A stretch of DNA of 64,000 nucleotides from a virus. Each line of letters opens with the position of its first letter. Position 1 is the first letter of the stretch. Both the position numbers and the translations under genes were made by a program. Below, piece after piece: positions 25,934 through 38,488 of the stretch. Below the pieces are notes generated by a model that was given only the letters and a program-made list of their open reading frames with translations, ran no database searches and had not been told where the DNA came from. Location of the stretch: positions 23,160-87,159 of the IMG/VR virus record IMGVR_UViG_3300046170_000371. One strand, written 5' to 3'.

Positions 25934-27590
25934 TCAGCTAACGCGGATCATTACAACTGAACCATTCCGATACAGTTGATTAACTGCTACACCAGCAGAT
26001 GCTGCGGCGCTATCGTTAGCAGCATCGGTAAGGCCAGAAGAGAAGACGACGTTCGCTACGCCTGTCGTTCCAGTGTGAGTGCCGTCATTAATCAAAGCAC
26101 GAGCGTTAATCAACGTCGTCTGGTTTTGAATAGCAGCGGTGTCATTGGTCAGCGCAGTTGCCAGTTCTTCGAGAGTGTCGAGACCAGAAGGTGCGTTGCC
26201 TTTGAGGTTACCAATAGCAGTACCAACGAATGCGGTACTAGCAATCTGTGTGGTGTTTGTTCCAGCAGATGCGGTAGGAACAGTAGGTGCTCCAGTCAGA
26301 GCAGGACCAGCGAGGTCTGCCTTGAGGTCAAGTGCGGTTTGACCAGCAGTTGAAACAGGCTTACCAGCATCAGTTGTGTTATCAACGTTGCCGAGACCCA
26401 AGGTGGTACGGGCTGCTGCGGCGTCTGCGTCATCAACCAACGTTCCACCAAATGTGCTGACAGCAGAAGCATCAAGCTTTGCGGCAACAGCAGTAGCGGT
26501 GGTGGGGTCAGCTTCGAGAGTATCGATGCGACCAGACAGTGCAGCTTCAGCAGCGTCACTATCAGTCTCGTTCTGGTTTACATCAGCCTGTACAGCGGCA
26601 ATGCTGTTAGTGATGGTGGTTGAGAAGTTAGCGTCATCACCCAATGCTGCTGCGAGCTCATTAAGAGTATTGATTGCGCCAGGAGCAGAATCAATCAGAG
26701 CAGCAACTGCGGCAGTGACGTATGCGGTCGTAGCCAGTTGAGTGGTGTTAGTACCAGCAGATGCAGTAGGTGCTGCAGGGAGTACCGGTGAAAGTTGGAG
26801 AAGCAATGTTTGCTTTCAACGCAATAGCGGTATCAGCATCAGATTCGTTCTGGTCCACATCAGACTGAACAGCAGCAAGTGCGGTAGCAGTGGTGGGGTC
26901 AGCTTCTAGTGTGTCAATACGAGCAGAGAGTGCTGCTTCGGCTGAATCACTATCACTTTCGTTTTGGTTGACATCAGCTTGAACTGCTGCGAGTGCCGTA
27001 GCAGTCGTAGGGTCAGCTTCAAGAGTATCGAGACGAGTAGATAGAGCAGCTTCAGCATTATCAGAAGCGGTCTCATTAGCATCAACGTCAGCTTGTACAG
27101 CAGCAAGAGCAGTGGCTGTCGTTGGGTCTGCTTCTAGCGTGTCAAGACGACCAGACAATGCAGCTTCAGCAGCATCGCTAGCGGTTTCATTTGAATCAAC
27201 GTCAGATTGAACTGCGGCGATTGAATTCGTCAGAGTTGTAAAAGCATTTGCATCATCATTGATGGCAGCTGCCAACTCATTCAAAGTGTCAAGAGCACCA
27301 GGTGCGCTATCAACTAGAGCAGCGACTGCTGTTGCAATAGCAGTATCTGCATAAGTACGAGTAGCAGCATCAGCTACTACAAGAGCGGTCGTGTTGAAAT
27401 CATATACAAGCAAACCTTGGTCGCCAGTAAGGCAGCCGTTGGTTTTACCTGCGGTTGGGACCCAGCTACTATCTGCCAGTGCGGCATCAGCTTGGGCTTT
27501 TGTTGCGAAGAAGCGGGAGAGAATGTTGTAATCAGTACCCGCCCCTCGCAGGCTGAGCTGATCAACGCCCAGAGAGGTAACAGTGGTCAT
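25934..27590 (-). CDS. Long tail fibre with coiled-coil repeats, one frameshift
   Basis: The N-terminus (VTSLGVDQLSLRGAGTDYN) resembles fibre attachment domains. From about residue 110 a repeat of 30-35 residues recurs four to five times (AAVQADVDANETASDNAEAA, LSTRLDTLEADPTTATAL), a trimeric coiled coil by pattern. Two TASAGTNTTQLATTAYV modules follow SPTFTG-type motifs found in many phage fibres. The C-terminus ends GVAVNQLYRNGSVVMIRVS. Fragments 26748-27590 and 25934-26806 rejoin near 26785 when one base of CCC is dropped. Confidence 0.7.
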
Positions 27591-27645
27591 AACTTATGCA
27601 ATACAGAAAGATTGTCTAAAACTATTTTAACAAGATTAGGTAAAC

Positions 27646-29141
27646 TCAAGCTACAGTCAAAGTCTGTACATAGAGTTGACCGAAGCAAAGCCCAGCACGC
27701 AGATTACGTGCTTCCATTTCTGCTTCAACAGTATTTACGTTATCTACTTGAGTTTGTAGATTCGCGTCTGCTGCGGCAAATGCGGTATTTGTAGCAGTCA
27801 GGTTTGTATTAGTTGTGGCGAGGTTAGTCGTCAGTGTGTTGTCAGCAGCAATACGAGCTGCTTCTTCAGCAGAGACTGCGTTCTGACGTGCTGTTGTTTC
27901 AGCAGAAATAGCAGATGCTCGGGCAGTTGCTTCCGCTGTAATCGCAGCAGTGCGTGCCGTGGTTTCTGCTAGGTCAGCAGCAATACGAGCATTCTCTTCA
28001 GCTGTAATTAAACCAGCATTAGTAGCAGCGGCGGCTGTAACAGCAGCGGCAGTTGTTGGGTCAGCCTCAAGAGTATCGAGGCGTCCACTTAGAGCGGTAT
28101 CAGCTGAACTCCGAGCAGTTGATTCAGTTGTGATTTGATTGGTCAGTGCTGTTGTGACACTGGTATCACCAGAAGCAAGTGCGTCTCCAATCTCTTTAAG
28201 AGTATCGAGGGCACTGTCAGCACCGTTTACCAGATTAGAAATACTGGTGTCGGTGTAGGTGTTAGCAGAACTAAGAGTAGAAGCATCACCAGCAATACGA
28301 GCAGCAGTCTCAGCTGTAAGTGCTGTAGCTGTTGTGTCGTCAGCTTCGAGAACATCTAAGCGTCCACTAAGCGCAGCATCAGCAGCATCACTGTCAACTT
28401 CATTCTGATTAACATCTGCTTGAACAGCAGCAACAGCAGTAGCGTTTGTTGTATCAGCTTCAAGAGCATCAACTCGTGTGCTTAATGCGTTATCAGCTGA
28501 CTGACGAGAAGATGCTTCGGATGCTACAGCAGATAAACGAGCGTTCTCTTCAGTAGCAAGGTCAGCAGCAACAGCAGCAATCGCTGTATTAGCAGCAGTC
28601 TCGTTAGCGTCTACATCAGCTTGAACTGTGGCAATCGCTGTATTGGCAGCAGTCTCATTAGCATCAACATCTGCTTGTACTGCGGCAACAGAAGCATTAA
28701 TTGTTGTAATAAAGTCAGCGTCATCACCAATTGCTTCTGCCAACTCATTAAGAGTATTAAGCAAGTCAGGTGAGCCGCCTAGCAGATTACTGATTGCGGT
28801 ATCGGTGTAAGTATTAGCAGAGGCAAGGGTTGTACTATCGCCTGTTGCTAGTGTAGTTTCTACAGTCGTAATAGCAGAAGCACGGTTGCTCTCAGCAGGT
28901 AGCAATAGCAGCTTCAAGTGCTACACGGATTGCTTCACGCGCTGTCTCGTTAGAAGCTAGCAGCAACACTACGGCTACTAGTAGCGTTCGTCGAAAGTTC
29001 TACAAGGTGTCCACCAGGTGTTACACCATCGTGAATGCGAAGTGCTTTAAGTCCAGTGTCTACAGTGACCTCCCGCTCAGCGCCCACAAAGACTTGGGCT
29101 TCAGCAGTTGGGCCACCACGTAATTTAAGTTGGTCAGCCAT
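27646..29141 (-). CDS. Long tail fibre with coiled-coil repeats, two frameshifts
   Basis: It starts MADQLKLRGGPTAEAQVFVG, then REVTVDTGLKALRIHDGVTP, a tropism-determinant-type attachment domain. The body repeats the DVDANETAANTAI and LEADPTTATAV coiled-coil unit shared with the 25934-27590 gene and an ISNLVNGADSALDTLKEIGD module. The frame breaks at about 28952 and 28895. The two long fibres are clearly related and may form a hetero-oligomer or come from duplication. Confidence 0.65.
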
Positions 29142-29143
29142 AA

Positions 29144-29662
29144 TTAATTCAAGTCGTAAAGTGCGCTTTCAAGATTGAGGTCATAGAAACCATCGGCTGG
29201 TTCGTGACCGCCAAGGTCTAGGTTTGGACGATGTTCAATAACAAACGTTGCCCAAGAACCAGTAGGTGCTGAAGAAAAACAAGCAACAGGTCCAGCGCCA
29301 TACTCTTTATATGTAGGAGCTTGACTAGGACGTGTAGGAAAGATGTACTCAGCATCAACGGTTGTTGAGTTGTGTGCTGTCAGTGCCATACGTTTGACAC
29401 CACGGTGGTAGTCAATACGGAAGGTGACGTTACCGTCGTAATCACCACGGATTTCTACATCGGAACTAGCAGGGATGACAATATCAATGTCATCACAAGC
29501 ACGGGTGATGTGCATTTTAAATACACGAATGTACTCAACGTTGTTTGCTTTCTTGTCCCACCACTTAGGGAATAGAAAAGTATCATCAAAGCCTACTTCA
29601 TCAGAGGAGAACTCCGATGCTGTATCAGCTGAGTGAATACCTCTAACTTTTAATGTGGCCAT
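29144..29662 (-). CDS. Structural protein of the tail region (172 aa)
   Basis: MATLKVRGIHSADTASEFSS, then beta-rich sequence with DVEIRGDYDGNVTFRIDYHR and GPVACFSSAPTGSWATFVIE. It resembles the + strand protein at 43713-44405 in one place (NLRIDHDGSFNFDFYGINEV against NVTFRIDYHRGVKRMALTAH), so both may share a fold. Probably a virion protein. Confidence 0.5.
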   Translation of the reverse strand: MATLKVRGIHSADTASEFSSDEVGFDDTFLFPKWWDKKANNVEYIRVFKMHITRACDDIDIVIPASSDVEIRGDYDGNVTFRIDYHRGVKRMALTAHNSTTVDAEYIFPTRPSQAPTYKEYGAGPVACFSSAPTGSWATFVIEHRPNLDLGGHEPADGFYDLNLESALYDLN

Positions 29663-29709
29663 TCGTTCGTATTAGACCGTCAATTCTATTGTATCGTTTG
29701 CTATTTACT

Positions 29710-30553
29710 TCATCGTGTTTCTAACTGAAGCTGACCACCGTTGTTGAAATCATTCCAAGTGGTATTGCCCGCTAGTACCAGCGCTCGCTTGTTAGAAGAA
29801 TAGGTATTAAAGTTATTAGTAGAAGTACCGAGGCTTAGCCGTAGACCAGTACAGCCAGCTTGGATGTAGTCCGTGGTTGTGCCATTTGCGCCCCGCCTTA
29901 ATTGAAACTGGATTCGCAATCCTAAAAAGTGCCAATTATTTTTACAGATGTTGTCACGCTCAGAACTGGTTAAGCCGTATCCGAACATCACTTTACTGCT
30001 ACCGCGCAAACCCTGCATATAAGTGTAATCACCAAACTTCTGTGTTACCTTTTTAATTCTGATGTAGCCGTTCGGGTCCCGATAGCGTATTGCTGCGTGC
30101 TCTACTCGTGAATAGCAGTCGCGAGTTGTTGTTGTGTCGTGCGAATTAAACAGAAACCAAAGCCCAGTGACTTCTCTTAGCCAACTGCTGCGAGCATTGT
30201 TGTTTACATAGGTTCCGTCTGTCTTGCCGCTTTCAGCTCCAATATCAAACCACCGTGCAGTTTGTTTTCCATTCGTGCTGGTTTGCATCCAATAAGCAAG
30301 TCCTTTTTGACTAGTGCCTCCCCAAGTTTGATCCCAGTGATCATGGGTGCCGTTAACCTGAGAAGCATTGTCACTACCAATTGCTGTTTCACCCCACCAG
30401 TCAACACCACCCGTGCTCTGTCGATAGTTGCCAACGTGTATTTCGTTGTTGCAAGGAATCGAACCACCTATGCCCGTTTTTGACTTGATTGCCCCAGTCT
30501 CTCGTTTCGTATTTCATACCGTGAGGGTATGTAAGAATTTGTTTTTGTGCCAT
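29710..30553 (-). CDS. Tail-fibre protein with Trp/Gly-rich receptor domain, one frameshift
   Basis: After the start (MAQKQILTYPHGMKYET) a break at about 30505 is followed by SIPCNNEIHVGNYRQSTGGV, WWGETAIGSDNAS and WDQTWGGTSQKGLAYWMQT, a Trp/Gly-rich beta domain. The C-terminal half includes SRVEHAAIRYRDPNGYIRI and RIQFQLRRGANGTT. The stop of the upstream gene overlaps the ATG (TAATG). This looks like a receptor-binding tip. Confidence 0.55.
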
Positions 30554-31279
30554 TATCCTTCAATGTAATAGTTACCATTTGATGATGTTATTTTAATCCC
30601 TGATTTACTTCCTGTGACGACTGTCGGTTTGTTGTAGATGTATGCCTTAGAAGTCGTACTTGATTGATTCCAATCTGCGTTGGTTTGACTGGTTAGTGCG
30701 GTTTTCCACACTGTGGCTTCCATTACTATCTGTTCCTAAAAACACATTGCCTGAATTGGTGTTATTAATAAAAATTTTACCTTTAAGGTTAAGTGCATTG
30801 GAACCGGCTAAAGTCAGTTTGCCTGTCATCTCATCACCAGTTTTCAATACGAAACCATCTGCTGTTCCGCCTTCTGGAGCCTTGAAGATTTTCAAGCGTG
30901 CTAGGTCACCTTCTGTTGCCTCACCAAAACCACTTACAGGTGAGACAGTAAATGTCACAGCTGTCTGTGATGGGTCGTCATTACCAGCAATACCTTCAAT
31001 TAAATAAAGACCGTAGTCAGGATTGCCATCCTCAAAGAGCTGTAGCAACTGTCCATCTTCTACATCAGCATAAGTATGAGCAATACCTTCGTTGTCTACT
31101 TTAGATAACTGAACTATTGCGATATCAGGATCACCGTAATCTAAAGTTTTACCAGCAAGAGTGAGCAGCATGAACTCGCCATCTCTTGGAGCATTACTAT
31201 ATGTCGTTGAAGTAAACTGACCACGTTCAACACTAGGAGCAATGGCATCAATCTCTTCTTCTAGTTCAACAGATTTCAT
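30553..31279 (-). CDS. Tail-fibre protein, paralogue of part of the 32046-34840 fibre, one frameshift
   Basis: It starts MKSVELEEEIDAIAPSVERG and contains ADVEDGQLLQLFEDGNPDYG, then GGTADGFVLKTGDEMTGKL; the same units, in order, occur in the 32046-34840 gene. The last part continues in another frame (EATVWKTALTSQTNADWNQS, SSNGNYYIEG) after a break at about 30733. Likely a shorter sister fibre segment. Confidence 0.55.
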
Positions 31280-31995
31280 TTTGAAGGAAGTTCAATCTCT
31301 GTACAGAGCTTACGTGTTTTTGAAAATGATGCGTATGAACCTACTGAAAAACCAGGTCCATCAGTAATGAAAAACGTAACCCACTTATTAGTCTCAGCAA
31401 GTTGCTCAATTTCGTAAGGTCCTTGGTCGTTGATGTAATAACTATTACCGTTCTCGAAGAATCCAGGCTGAGGTGGTCTAGTCCAATACTTACGGCTACC
31501 ACTGCCAAAATTATATGTAGCAATGACGTGACCATCTGTTTCTTCTACTGCGGCGTAGTCATTTACTACTTTAAAGAACTGAGCACATAGGAATTCACTT
31601 CTAGCATCAGCTTCTCCAGCAAGAATTCCGTCTTGGATATCGACGTACTCTTTGTTTGTAATATGCTTTTCATCAGTGTCTGATTTCTCAATCTCTTTTG
31701 GCAGGAGTACTCCCTTGAGTCCTGTGCTTTCAAACTGTACATCGTCGTTCCAGCTGTACTCAGCAGGTTCCTCGCAGTCATCTACTGTGTCACCGTGACG
31801 AAGCAGGAAACGAGGGTCATCTGCTTCACATACAACAGTCCAGTAGCCACCGATTGATGTAGCAGTGTCTGGTGTTGAACCTTCAGGCAGCAGGATCTGC
31901 GTCCAGTAATACGATTTACCATTCTCTGGATTATCGTATAGCTCACCATCAGGAATGATAGGTGGCCTGTAATCAGTTGCCTGCGGGAAAGCCAT
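31276..31995 (-). CDS. Fibre or baseplate-type structural protein (239 aa)
   Basis: MAFPQATDYRPPIIPDGELY, then DNPENGKSYYWTQILLPEGS: a Trp/Tyr-rich N-terminus like those of neighbouring fibre genes (compare MAFNFPDPAVSTTATNPVTG with QYQWRADPGKW at 34840). It includes HITNKEYVDIQDGILAGEAD, a fibre shaft-type motif (NKEYVD). Overlaps the next gene's start by four bases. Confidence 0.55.
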   Translation of the reverse strand: MAFPQATDYRPPIIPDGELYDNPENGKSYYWTQILLPEGSTPDTATSIGGYWTVVCEADDPRFLLRHGDTVDDCEEPAEYSWNDDVQFESTGLKGVLLPKEIEKSDTDEKHITNKEYVDIQDGILAGEADARSEFLCAQFFKVVNDYAAVEETDGHVIATYNFGSGSRKYWTRPPQPGFFENGNSYYINDQGPYEIEQLAETNKWVTFFITDGPGFSVGSYASFSKTRKLCTEIELPSK

Positions 31996-32045
31996 TACTT
32001 ATACTTCTATGCTTATATTTATTTTAAATGATTACTTCTTTTCTG

Positions 32046-34840
32046 TTAACTAACGTGGTATTGCAAGTAAAGCCTATTAAGTCTTACCCAAACATCACGA
32101 TTAGTGGAACTGTAATAGTGAATACTAATTCCTTTAATTCCATTAAGAGTACGTTCTGTTATGTTGTTTTTTGATACATCATTCCATTGGTCCATCCAAT
32201 ATCCGTAAGTATTTTCATCTAAGCCAATAACGTGATAGCCACCTTCTGATTGTAGGAGTGAGTCTTCCTCATATGTTTGAATATCATTTAAGAAATCGTA
32301 AGGCATAAAAAGACCGTACACGCTATTTTGATTAGAAGTCAGACTACCAGAGGAGTCTAAGGTATACGCTTTATGTTTATCAGTAACTCCAGAACTACTT
32401 GAGACAGACTGCATATTACCTCTTGATACCGTGAAGCTTACCGTGCCTAGTGCAGGCTCTTCTGAAAATACGCCATCAAGCAAAGACACATAAACCTGCG
32501 TGTCCCGACTAGTAGAAATGCTGTAACTACCTACAGCAGCTGCGCTATTGTCTAGAGCAACGCCTACTTCCCAACGGTCCATGTCGTAAGATGAATGTCC
32601 AATTTTCTTGACGTCGGTAACGTTATACATAAGTACTGAGTCAGAAGCGGAACTACCACTCTTTATGACCTGAATTCGTCCACGAGGTGCTAGAGCAACT
32701 CCATTAATAGCAAGTCTAAGTTGTTGAGTCAGGCTAGTAGCTCCAGCACAATTATTATTAGTTGGAGTACTTGTCGTATAGTCAAGAAGGACCTTGTGAT
32801 TGTGAACTATATCCATACTTCCGCCAGCAGTTTTTTCTAGTTCTTCAATTCTAGCTAGTAATGCTGTAATTTTATCATCAACATCATCAACATATCCTTT
32901 AGTAACTAGGTTCTTAGGTTCTGTGATAGCACCATAGTATAGAACTTGGCTTGTATTACCATCATTTACATTTGATCTTGTCCATTTAAGTGCGGCTTCA
33001 GCAGAACTCCCATATCCAGTATAAAGATTACCACCCGTTTCATTCCAACTTATTCGGAGTCTATTAGGTCCCCATTCCATGGTGGCACCATAAATATTAT
33101 TATCTAGATTAATGCGGGGGTAAGCATCACTGTCATCAGATGGCTTATAGCCCTGAAGGATTGGAACCCGAAGCGTACCAGACATTTTATCACCAGACTT
33201 CAACACAAAGCCATCAGCTGTTCCACCAGATGGTGGGCTAAAGATTTTAAACCGTGCTTTAGCTTCTGCCGTATCCCCAACTCCTGTACGAACAAGTTTT
33301 ACGTCAATAGACCAATAGTTATATGCAGGTGTGCTGTTGACCCCTCCTCCTGACTTTGCTTCAGCTTTAATAATTTCATATAAACCATAGTCACTATCTC
33401 CTGATTCAAATACTTCTAATAGTTGTCCTGGCTCTACGTTGGCAAAACTATGAATAGTACCATCCTAGAATCTCTCTCATTAAGCACGATGTTTTCTACT
33501 GCAGCAAAGATATTTGCAGGGTCTCCTAAACCAGCATCAAACGTATCTGTATTCATAGAATATGAACCACGTACTGATGCTACGCCAGTGTTGGTATAAG
33601 ACCATTCACCACGTTCTACTGAAGGAGCAATGGCATCAATCTCTTCCTCTAGTTCAATGATTTCCTGCTGAAGAAATTCATCACGTTCATCAACATACTT
33701 TTTGTTGACAGCAACATCATCATCAGCTGTCTCAAAATCAGGTGTAGCGATACCTTTAATCCTTACTTTTCCTTCATCTCCAGGTGCAACCTTATCTTGG
33801 TTGCCAGGGAATCCACTGCCCAAAGTAACAGCAGGACCAGTGCCACCTGTAACAGTAACCATGTCACCATTACGATTACCAACCACGAATCGGTTTCTAT
33901 GAGTATTGCCGTCGTCAATCTCTACACGAATACCAAATGGTCCTGAGGTGTCACTACCATAAGTTCCATCAGACCTGAGAATTCTAGGTGGCAGACTTTC
34001 AATATGGCTGAACCTATCAATAGAATCATCCCATTTCTCCTTACCACTAGAATCTAGTACAGGATCACCGTTGCTATCTTTAAGAGACTCACCTGAAACC
34101 ATGAAATCAAGCTCAGCATTTTCCATAACCAGCGTACCGGTCATAGTATCGCCAGTCTTCTTTAGATAAAGGTCGCTCTTACTAATGCGATAGTGAACGA
34201 TGTCGCCTTCGGTGTAGATAACACTTCTATTAAAGTCCACATCAACGTCGTATCTTGTGCTATCCCCTTCACTAATTACCGCAGTTACTTTAAGCTCTCC
34301 ATACAAAGTGTTACTCGCACCTTCTTTTTGATTTTCAGGAGTTAGTTGAATACTATCGCCTTCAATTGCTCGTTCCAGAAATCTATCATTTAAATCAAGA
34401 ATAGCAAATCTAACAGTTTTCACATCAGGTGATAGATATGAATCATCACCTGCGTCGTAAGCATTGGTTAGAATCGTTGCTGTACCATTTTCACCACTAA
34501 AATCATCTGGTGCTACAAGCTTATAGCTATTAACGAATGGGAAATATAAATCTTTTTCTTCTTCCTCTTCTTCGCTGCCTCCACCGCAGCTGCTACCTAC
34601 TTCAAACCACTGTGTGCCGTCCCAAGCGTATTCAACTAGCGATTCCTCGTGAATCCACAAGTCACCTTTCTGCGGTCCTTCTGGTGGAAGCAGGCTGATT
34701 GTTACTGGAGGGTTTGGTGCTTCTGCTGGTCCGCCAGTTAGTACCCATTTACCTGGGTCTGCTCTCCATTGATACTGAGCACCTGTTACTGGATTAGTAG
34801 CAGTTGTTGATACAGCTGGATCTGGAAAGTTAAAGGCCAT
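32046..34840 (-). CDS. Long tail fibre (about 930 aa), one frame break
   Basis: The N-terminus (FNFPDPAVSTTATNPVTGAQ, YQWRADPGKWVL) leads to a poly-Glu hinge and beta modules. Shaft motifs DLYLKKTGDTMTGTLVMENA and VAVNKKYVDERDEFLQQEII are the KSGDxMxGxL and NKxYVD signatures of phage fibres; a second GGTADGFVLKSGDKMSGTL lies at about residue 540. The C-terminal third is a unique receptor-type domain. The break at about 33470 needs a two-base removal or a one-base addition, unlike most others. Confidence 0.7.
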
Positions 34841-34841
34841 T

Positions 34842-36665
34842 TTAAACGCTCGCTAGTGCCATCAAAAGTGATAATTTAAGTTCATCAAAATCAGATGATA
34901 ATGAAATGCTTTGACGCAACTCTTCAAATACTGATTGATACTTAACAAGTCTATCTCTTACATCTATTTTATTATGTAAAGTTCGTCCATCGCTACTGTT
35001 CTCACCAAAGTCTGCTAGCACTATATTCTTAACTGCTGCTCCACTACGGTCAATAGAGAATACTTTGTCTGTGTCATCATAAACCCAGCAGAAGTCTTCA
35101 TTACCTTTAAATGTAAACGCTACCTCACCCTCAGTATCTGTAGTTCCAAAACTAATAGTATTGTCGCTGTTGTCTGAAGGTTTAATTGTTATAGCATTAC
35201 GCGCATCGCTAGCTTGTCGGGTGAAGTCTAATGCTCCTAAGGAAACATCTGCTTTCTGCATTTGGAATCGACCGTTAAGAACTCCACCTGTTTTAGGAAT
35301 TAACCTATTGTTGATTTGATCTATCTTTGTATCAACTAATTGTTCTGTGATTAAGTTTGAAATATCTGGGATTGAACTTACAACTTCAGCTAATTGCTCT
35401 AATGTGACTTTACTATTAATGCTGGCAATCAGACTAGTATCAACTGCACCTAAGCTATTTTGTAGTTCAAGTAGTTCTAGTTCTAAGTCACTCTTAAAGT
35501 TATTAATCTTCTGCTCTAGTGCTTCCCTGGCTGATGATAAATCAACAGTAGTGCTGTAAGAACTTAAATCTGGATCTGATACAACAACTCCTGAGACAGC
35601 TTCACTAATTGCTTGACGTAAGGTGCTTCTCTAATGTATATACAGCACCTGAGACTGATGTAATTTCAGACTGTAGTGATGTTTTTGCTTGTTGAATAGC
35701 TGATGCTCGTTCAGCAGTTTCAGTTGCGATTTGATTTTCTATATTAGCAATCTGCGTGTCATACTGATATGAAACACTTGTCGGTACCCACTGACTGCTA
35801 TCACCGTCTGAGTACCAGACACTTAGCTCAAGAGCATTGGTGTCATACCACATGCTGCCTGGTTGTAGCTCTTCTTCTGGTGGTGGATTAGGACCGAAGT
35901 TAATAGTGTTGTATTCAGTTGCTTCTCCAACACGCAGCAGCGCCCACAGCAGCCACTCGTTGAAATCCGATTGTACGTTCTGTTCGTTTAAATCTAACGG
36001 AGGTAGAACTGATGGGAAGTTGTCTGATGTCGGAAAATCATCAGGCAGAATCCGTGCTCCACGTCCACCACCTGCTGTCAGTCTTCCTTTAAAAGCTAGC
36101 GGCAAAGTAGCAGTTGTTTGTGCTACATCTTCAGCACCCTTTACTGCTTCCCATACTCCAGCATCAGTCCATACATACAAGATGTTGTTGTATGTGTCAT
36201 ACCAAGTAGAACCAATGACTGGTTGCTGCTGCGGAACACTGTCGCCTACATATGCCAGTCCGTCACCACCGTTGGTCTGCCAGTACTGACCATCGATTGA
36301 TACGAACAGACGTCCTTGTCTAGTATCAAACCATAGATTTCCATCGTCTAGGTAGTTCAGTCCAATTACCATCGATTGACCCGTCAAGGCTAATAATAAT
36401 TTCCCAACCCGGTGGGTATGGTCCAATATCAATATTATTACCAGCATTTAAACAGTCTGCTAAGTCTTCAATAGCAGCAATGATGCCAGCAAAGTTATGA
36501 GGATACGCTTTGCTTACACCACAACTAGTGACTAGCTAGTACGTCTTTGACTGCCGCGACAATTCCACCGTAGCTTTCACGCTGCTGTAGACCTAATTTA
36601 TAGTATTCGCCAGGCTGAGGTTTCCAAGTCTGAAAGCCTTCAGCATCATAAGTAGGAGTATCCAC
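34842..36665 (-). CDS. Long tail fibre (about 605 aa), three frameshifts
   Basis: The GTG start gives DTPTYDAEGFQTWKPQPGEY. Tryptophan-rich modules follow: PYPPGWEIIISLDGSIDGNW, GNLWFDTRQGRLFVSIDGQY, STWYDTYNNILYVW and GSMWYDTNALELSVWYSDGD, three related WYDT units. A coiled coil (ATETAERASAIQQAKTSL), RLIPKTGGVLNGRFQMQKAD and a beta C-terminus complete it. Frames break at about 36525, 36345 and 35626. Confidence 0.6.
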
Positions 36666-36700
36666 ACTAATTACAGCTTAACTTTCTACTATTGTATCCT

Positions 36701-38488
36701 CTAGAAGTTACTGTTTAATATGACATATGCGGTTTCTACTTCATCTAGGTTGAGACCCTGAGCTAATGCAAAGATGATTTCAATCGTTGTGATGCCTCCA
36801 CGTTTGTATGAAGCACCAAACTCTGCAGCTACTTCTTCGATTTCTTTAACAAGCTTTTCTTCAAAGGCTATTCTTGCATCTACAGTTGGATAGCTATTAG
36901 GCTCTTTTACTTTTAACTTGTCAATAAACATAGCAGCAATACTATGCTTACACATTTTAAATCCCATCTTATGCTCTCTGCTTTCCCAGCTTTCCATTAA
37001 GCCAGCAGCAGAGTTTGTACCAATCGCATTGAAGTCACCTTTTACCCAGTACAGTCGGCAGTGGATATCGTCTTTGCCTGTTGATTTTACGCGTTCCATC
37101 GTCCTGTGTTTCTTGTGGTGCACGCAAGATTGCATGCGAATGATTTGGACAACTACAGGTATATGTTGTAGCAGGGCGTAACGTATTGCCTGTTGTAAAG
37201 ACTTCATCCATCCATGGGTCTACATCAGTATCTAAGTTCATCCATGGTGAGTCTCCTGGCTTACCGAGTGCGTGATAGTAGTTACCGTCATACTCATCAA
37301 TGCTTAGCTTTGTGAAACTATAGTCTGTAAATACAAGTGTTGAATCACCATCAGGTGGTGAGTACATCTTTAGTTCAGATGTGAAAGGGTACTGATGTGA
37401 ACTCTAGTCTTGAGCCATCTACTTGGACACCAAGTATCTTGAATGGCAAGATGCTATAGGAAGCTAGGCTAACCTCAGTTGATACCAAATCACCTGTTAA
37501 ATACTGCTTGCCAAAATACTTTTGATACAAGTCTTTCTGAAAAATATGTAAACCGCTGACTGTGTATGAAGCATCGTCCGATGTAAATATAGATGGCAAT
37601 GATGTAATGTCATATAGCGTTGGTGGTAGAACCTCACTCTCAGGGGTCTAGAACCTCAATCTCTACATTGCTTACTTTATCTAATGAGCGTACTCCAAAG
37701 TAATAGGGAGCATCAATAAACTCAAAGTCTATAAAGGACGATATAGGTTTCTCTACAAAAAAGTTTTTAATCCATACAATCTTTCCTACCAAGTCTTGCG
37801 GATTCTCAAACTCTTGGTTCAGCAAGATGGTTGATGTATCTATACTTACTTTGACTTCTGTTGGCTCTTCAAACGTTTTACCTATATACAACGCAGGGTG
37901 CTCTTTCTCGTTAAGTACATAGTTCAGTGTTGCTTCAGTCTCACCATCTGTAATGCGTTCACCAATCATCTGCAGTAGTAAACGAGCGTCTGCACCTGGA
38001 TTGCCTTTTACTCTTAGTTCTCTATTTGCTTTGTACTCTGGATACTTGAGATCATCGTTGTAGACACCTGTGATTGTCCCTAGGTCTGGAGAGCTAACAG
38101 GCGTACGCTTCATCACATAATGATTACTACTATCTGCATTCTTTGTTGCAAACTTATAACCATCAAATACTACATCAACTTCGTACGGCGTACCTTGATA
38201 TAGTTTGGATTGGATTTGCGAGTCTTTATATTCGCCAGAAAAATCGTCCACATCTTGCAGGCGGTACCAAGCAGCTTGGTTGTAATACTCATAACCTTTA
38301 CGCCATTTAGTCCAGTTACTATCTAAATTATATTTCTCAATAACTGAACGCTGTACGCTACTACCAAACCGCCGGTCACTTGGGTAGTAACCAGCTGCTC
38401 CTTTACTCTTGCCAATATCAGTTCGTGTGTTTACTCCTTTAAAAGCAAGCGACCTTGGATTACCAAAGCCGTTCTGCTTTCTCGGCAT
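36701..38488 (-). CDS. Virion structural protein with SWIM-like zinc motif (about 590 aa), three frameshifts
   Basis: The ATG overlaps the upstream stop (TAATG) and starts MPRKQNGFGN. The first half is mixed (KYNLDSNWTKWRKGYEYYNQ, RLLLQMIGERITDGETEATL). The second half holds YTCSCPNHSHAILRAPQ and, after a break, FKMCKHSIAAMF: together a CxC...CxH SWIM-like metal site. Breaks lie at about 37635, 37370 and 37050, each in a short C, T or A run. Position next to connector genes suggests a tail-tube or nozzle component; not certain. Confidence 0.55.

Noticed and set aside
26748-28917. CRISPR-like regular repeats
   Set aside because: The repeats code for a coiled-coil unit (DVDANETA...LEADPTTAT) with no unique spacers between identical repeats; they are protein repeats.
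30204-30467. 87-residue minus-strand ORF at the fibre gene
   Set aside because: It is an off-frame reading of the 29710-30553 fibre; the other frame gives a normal Trp/Gly-rich domain.
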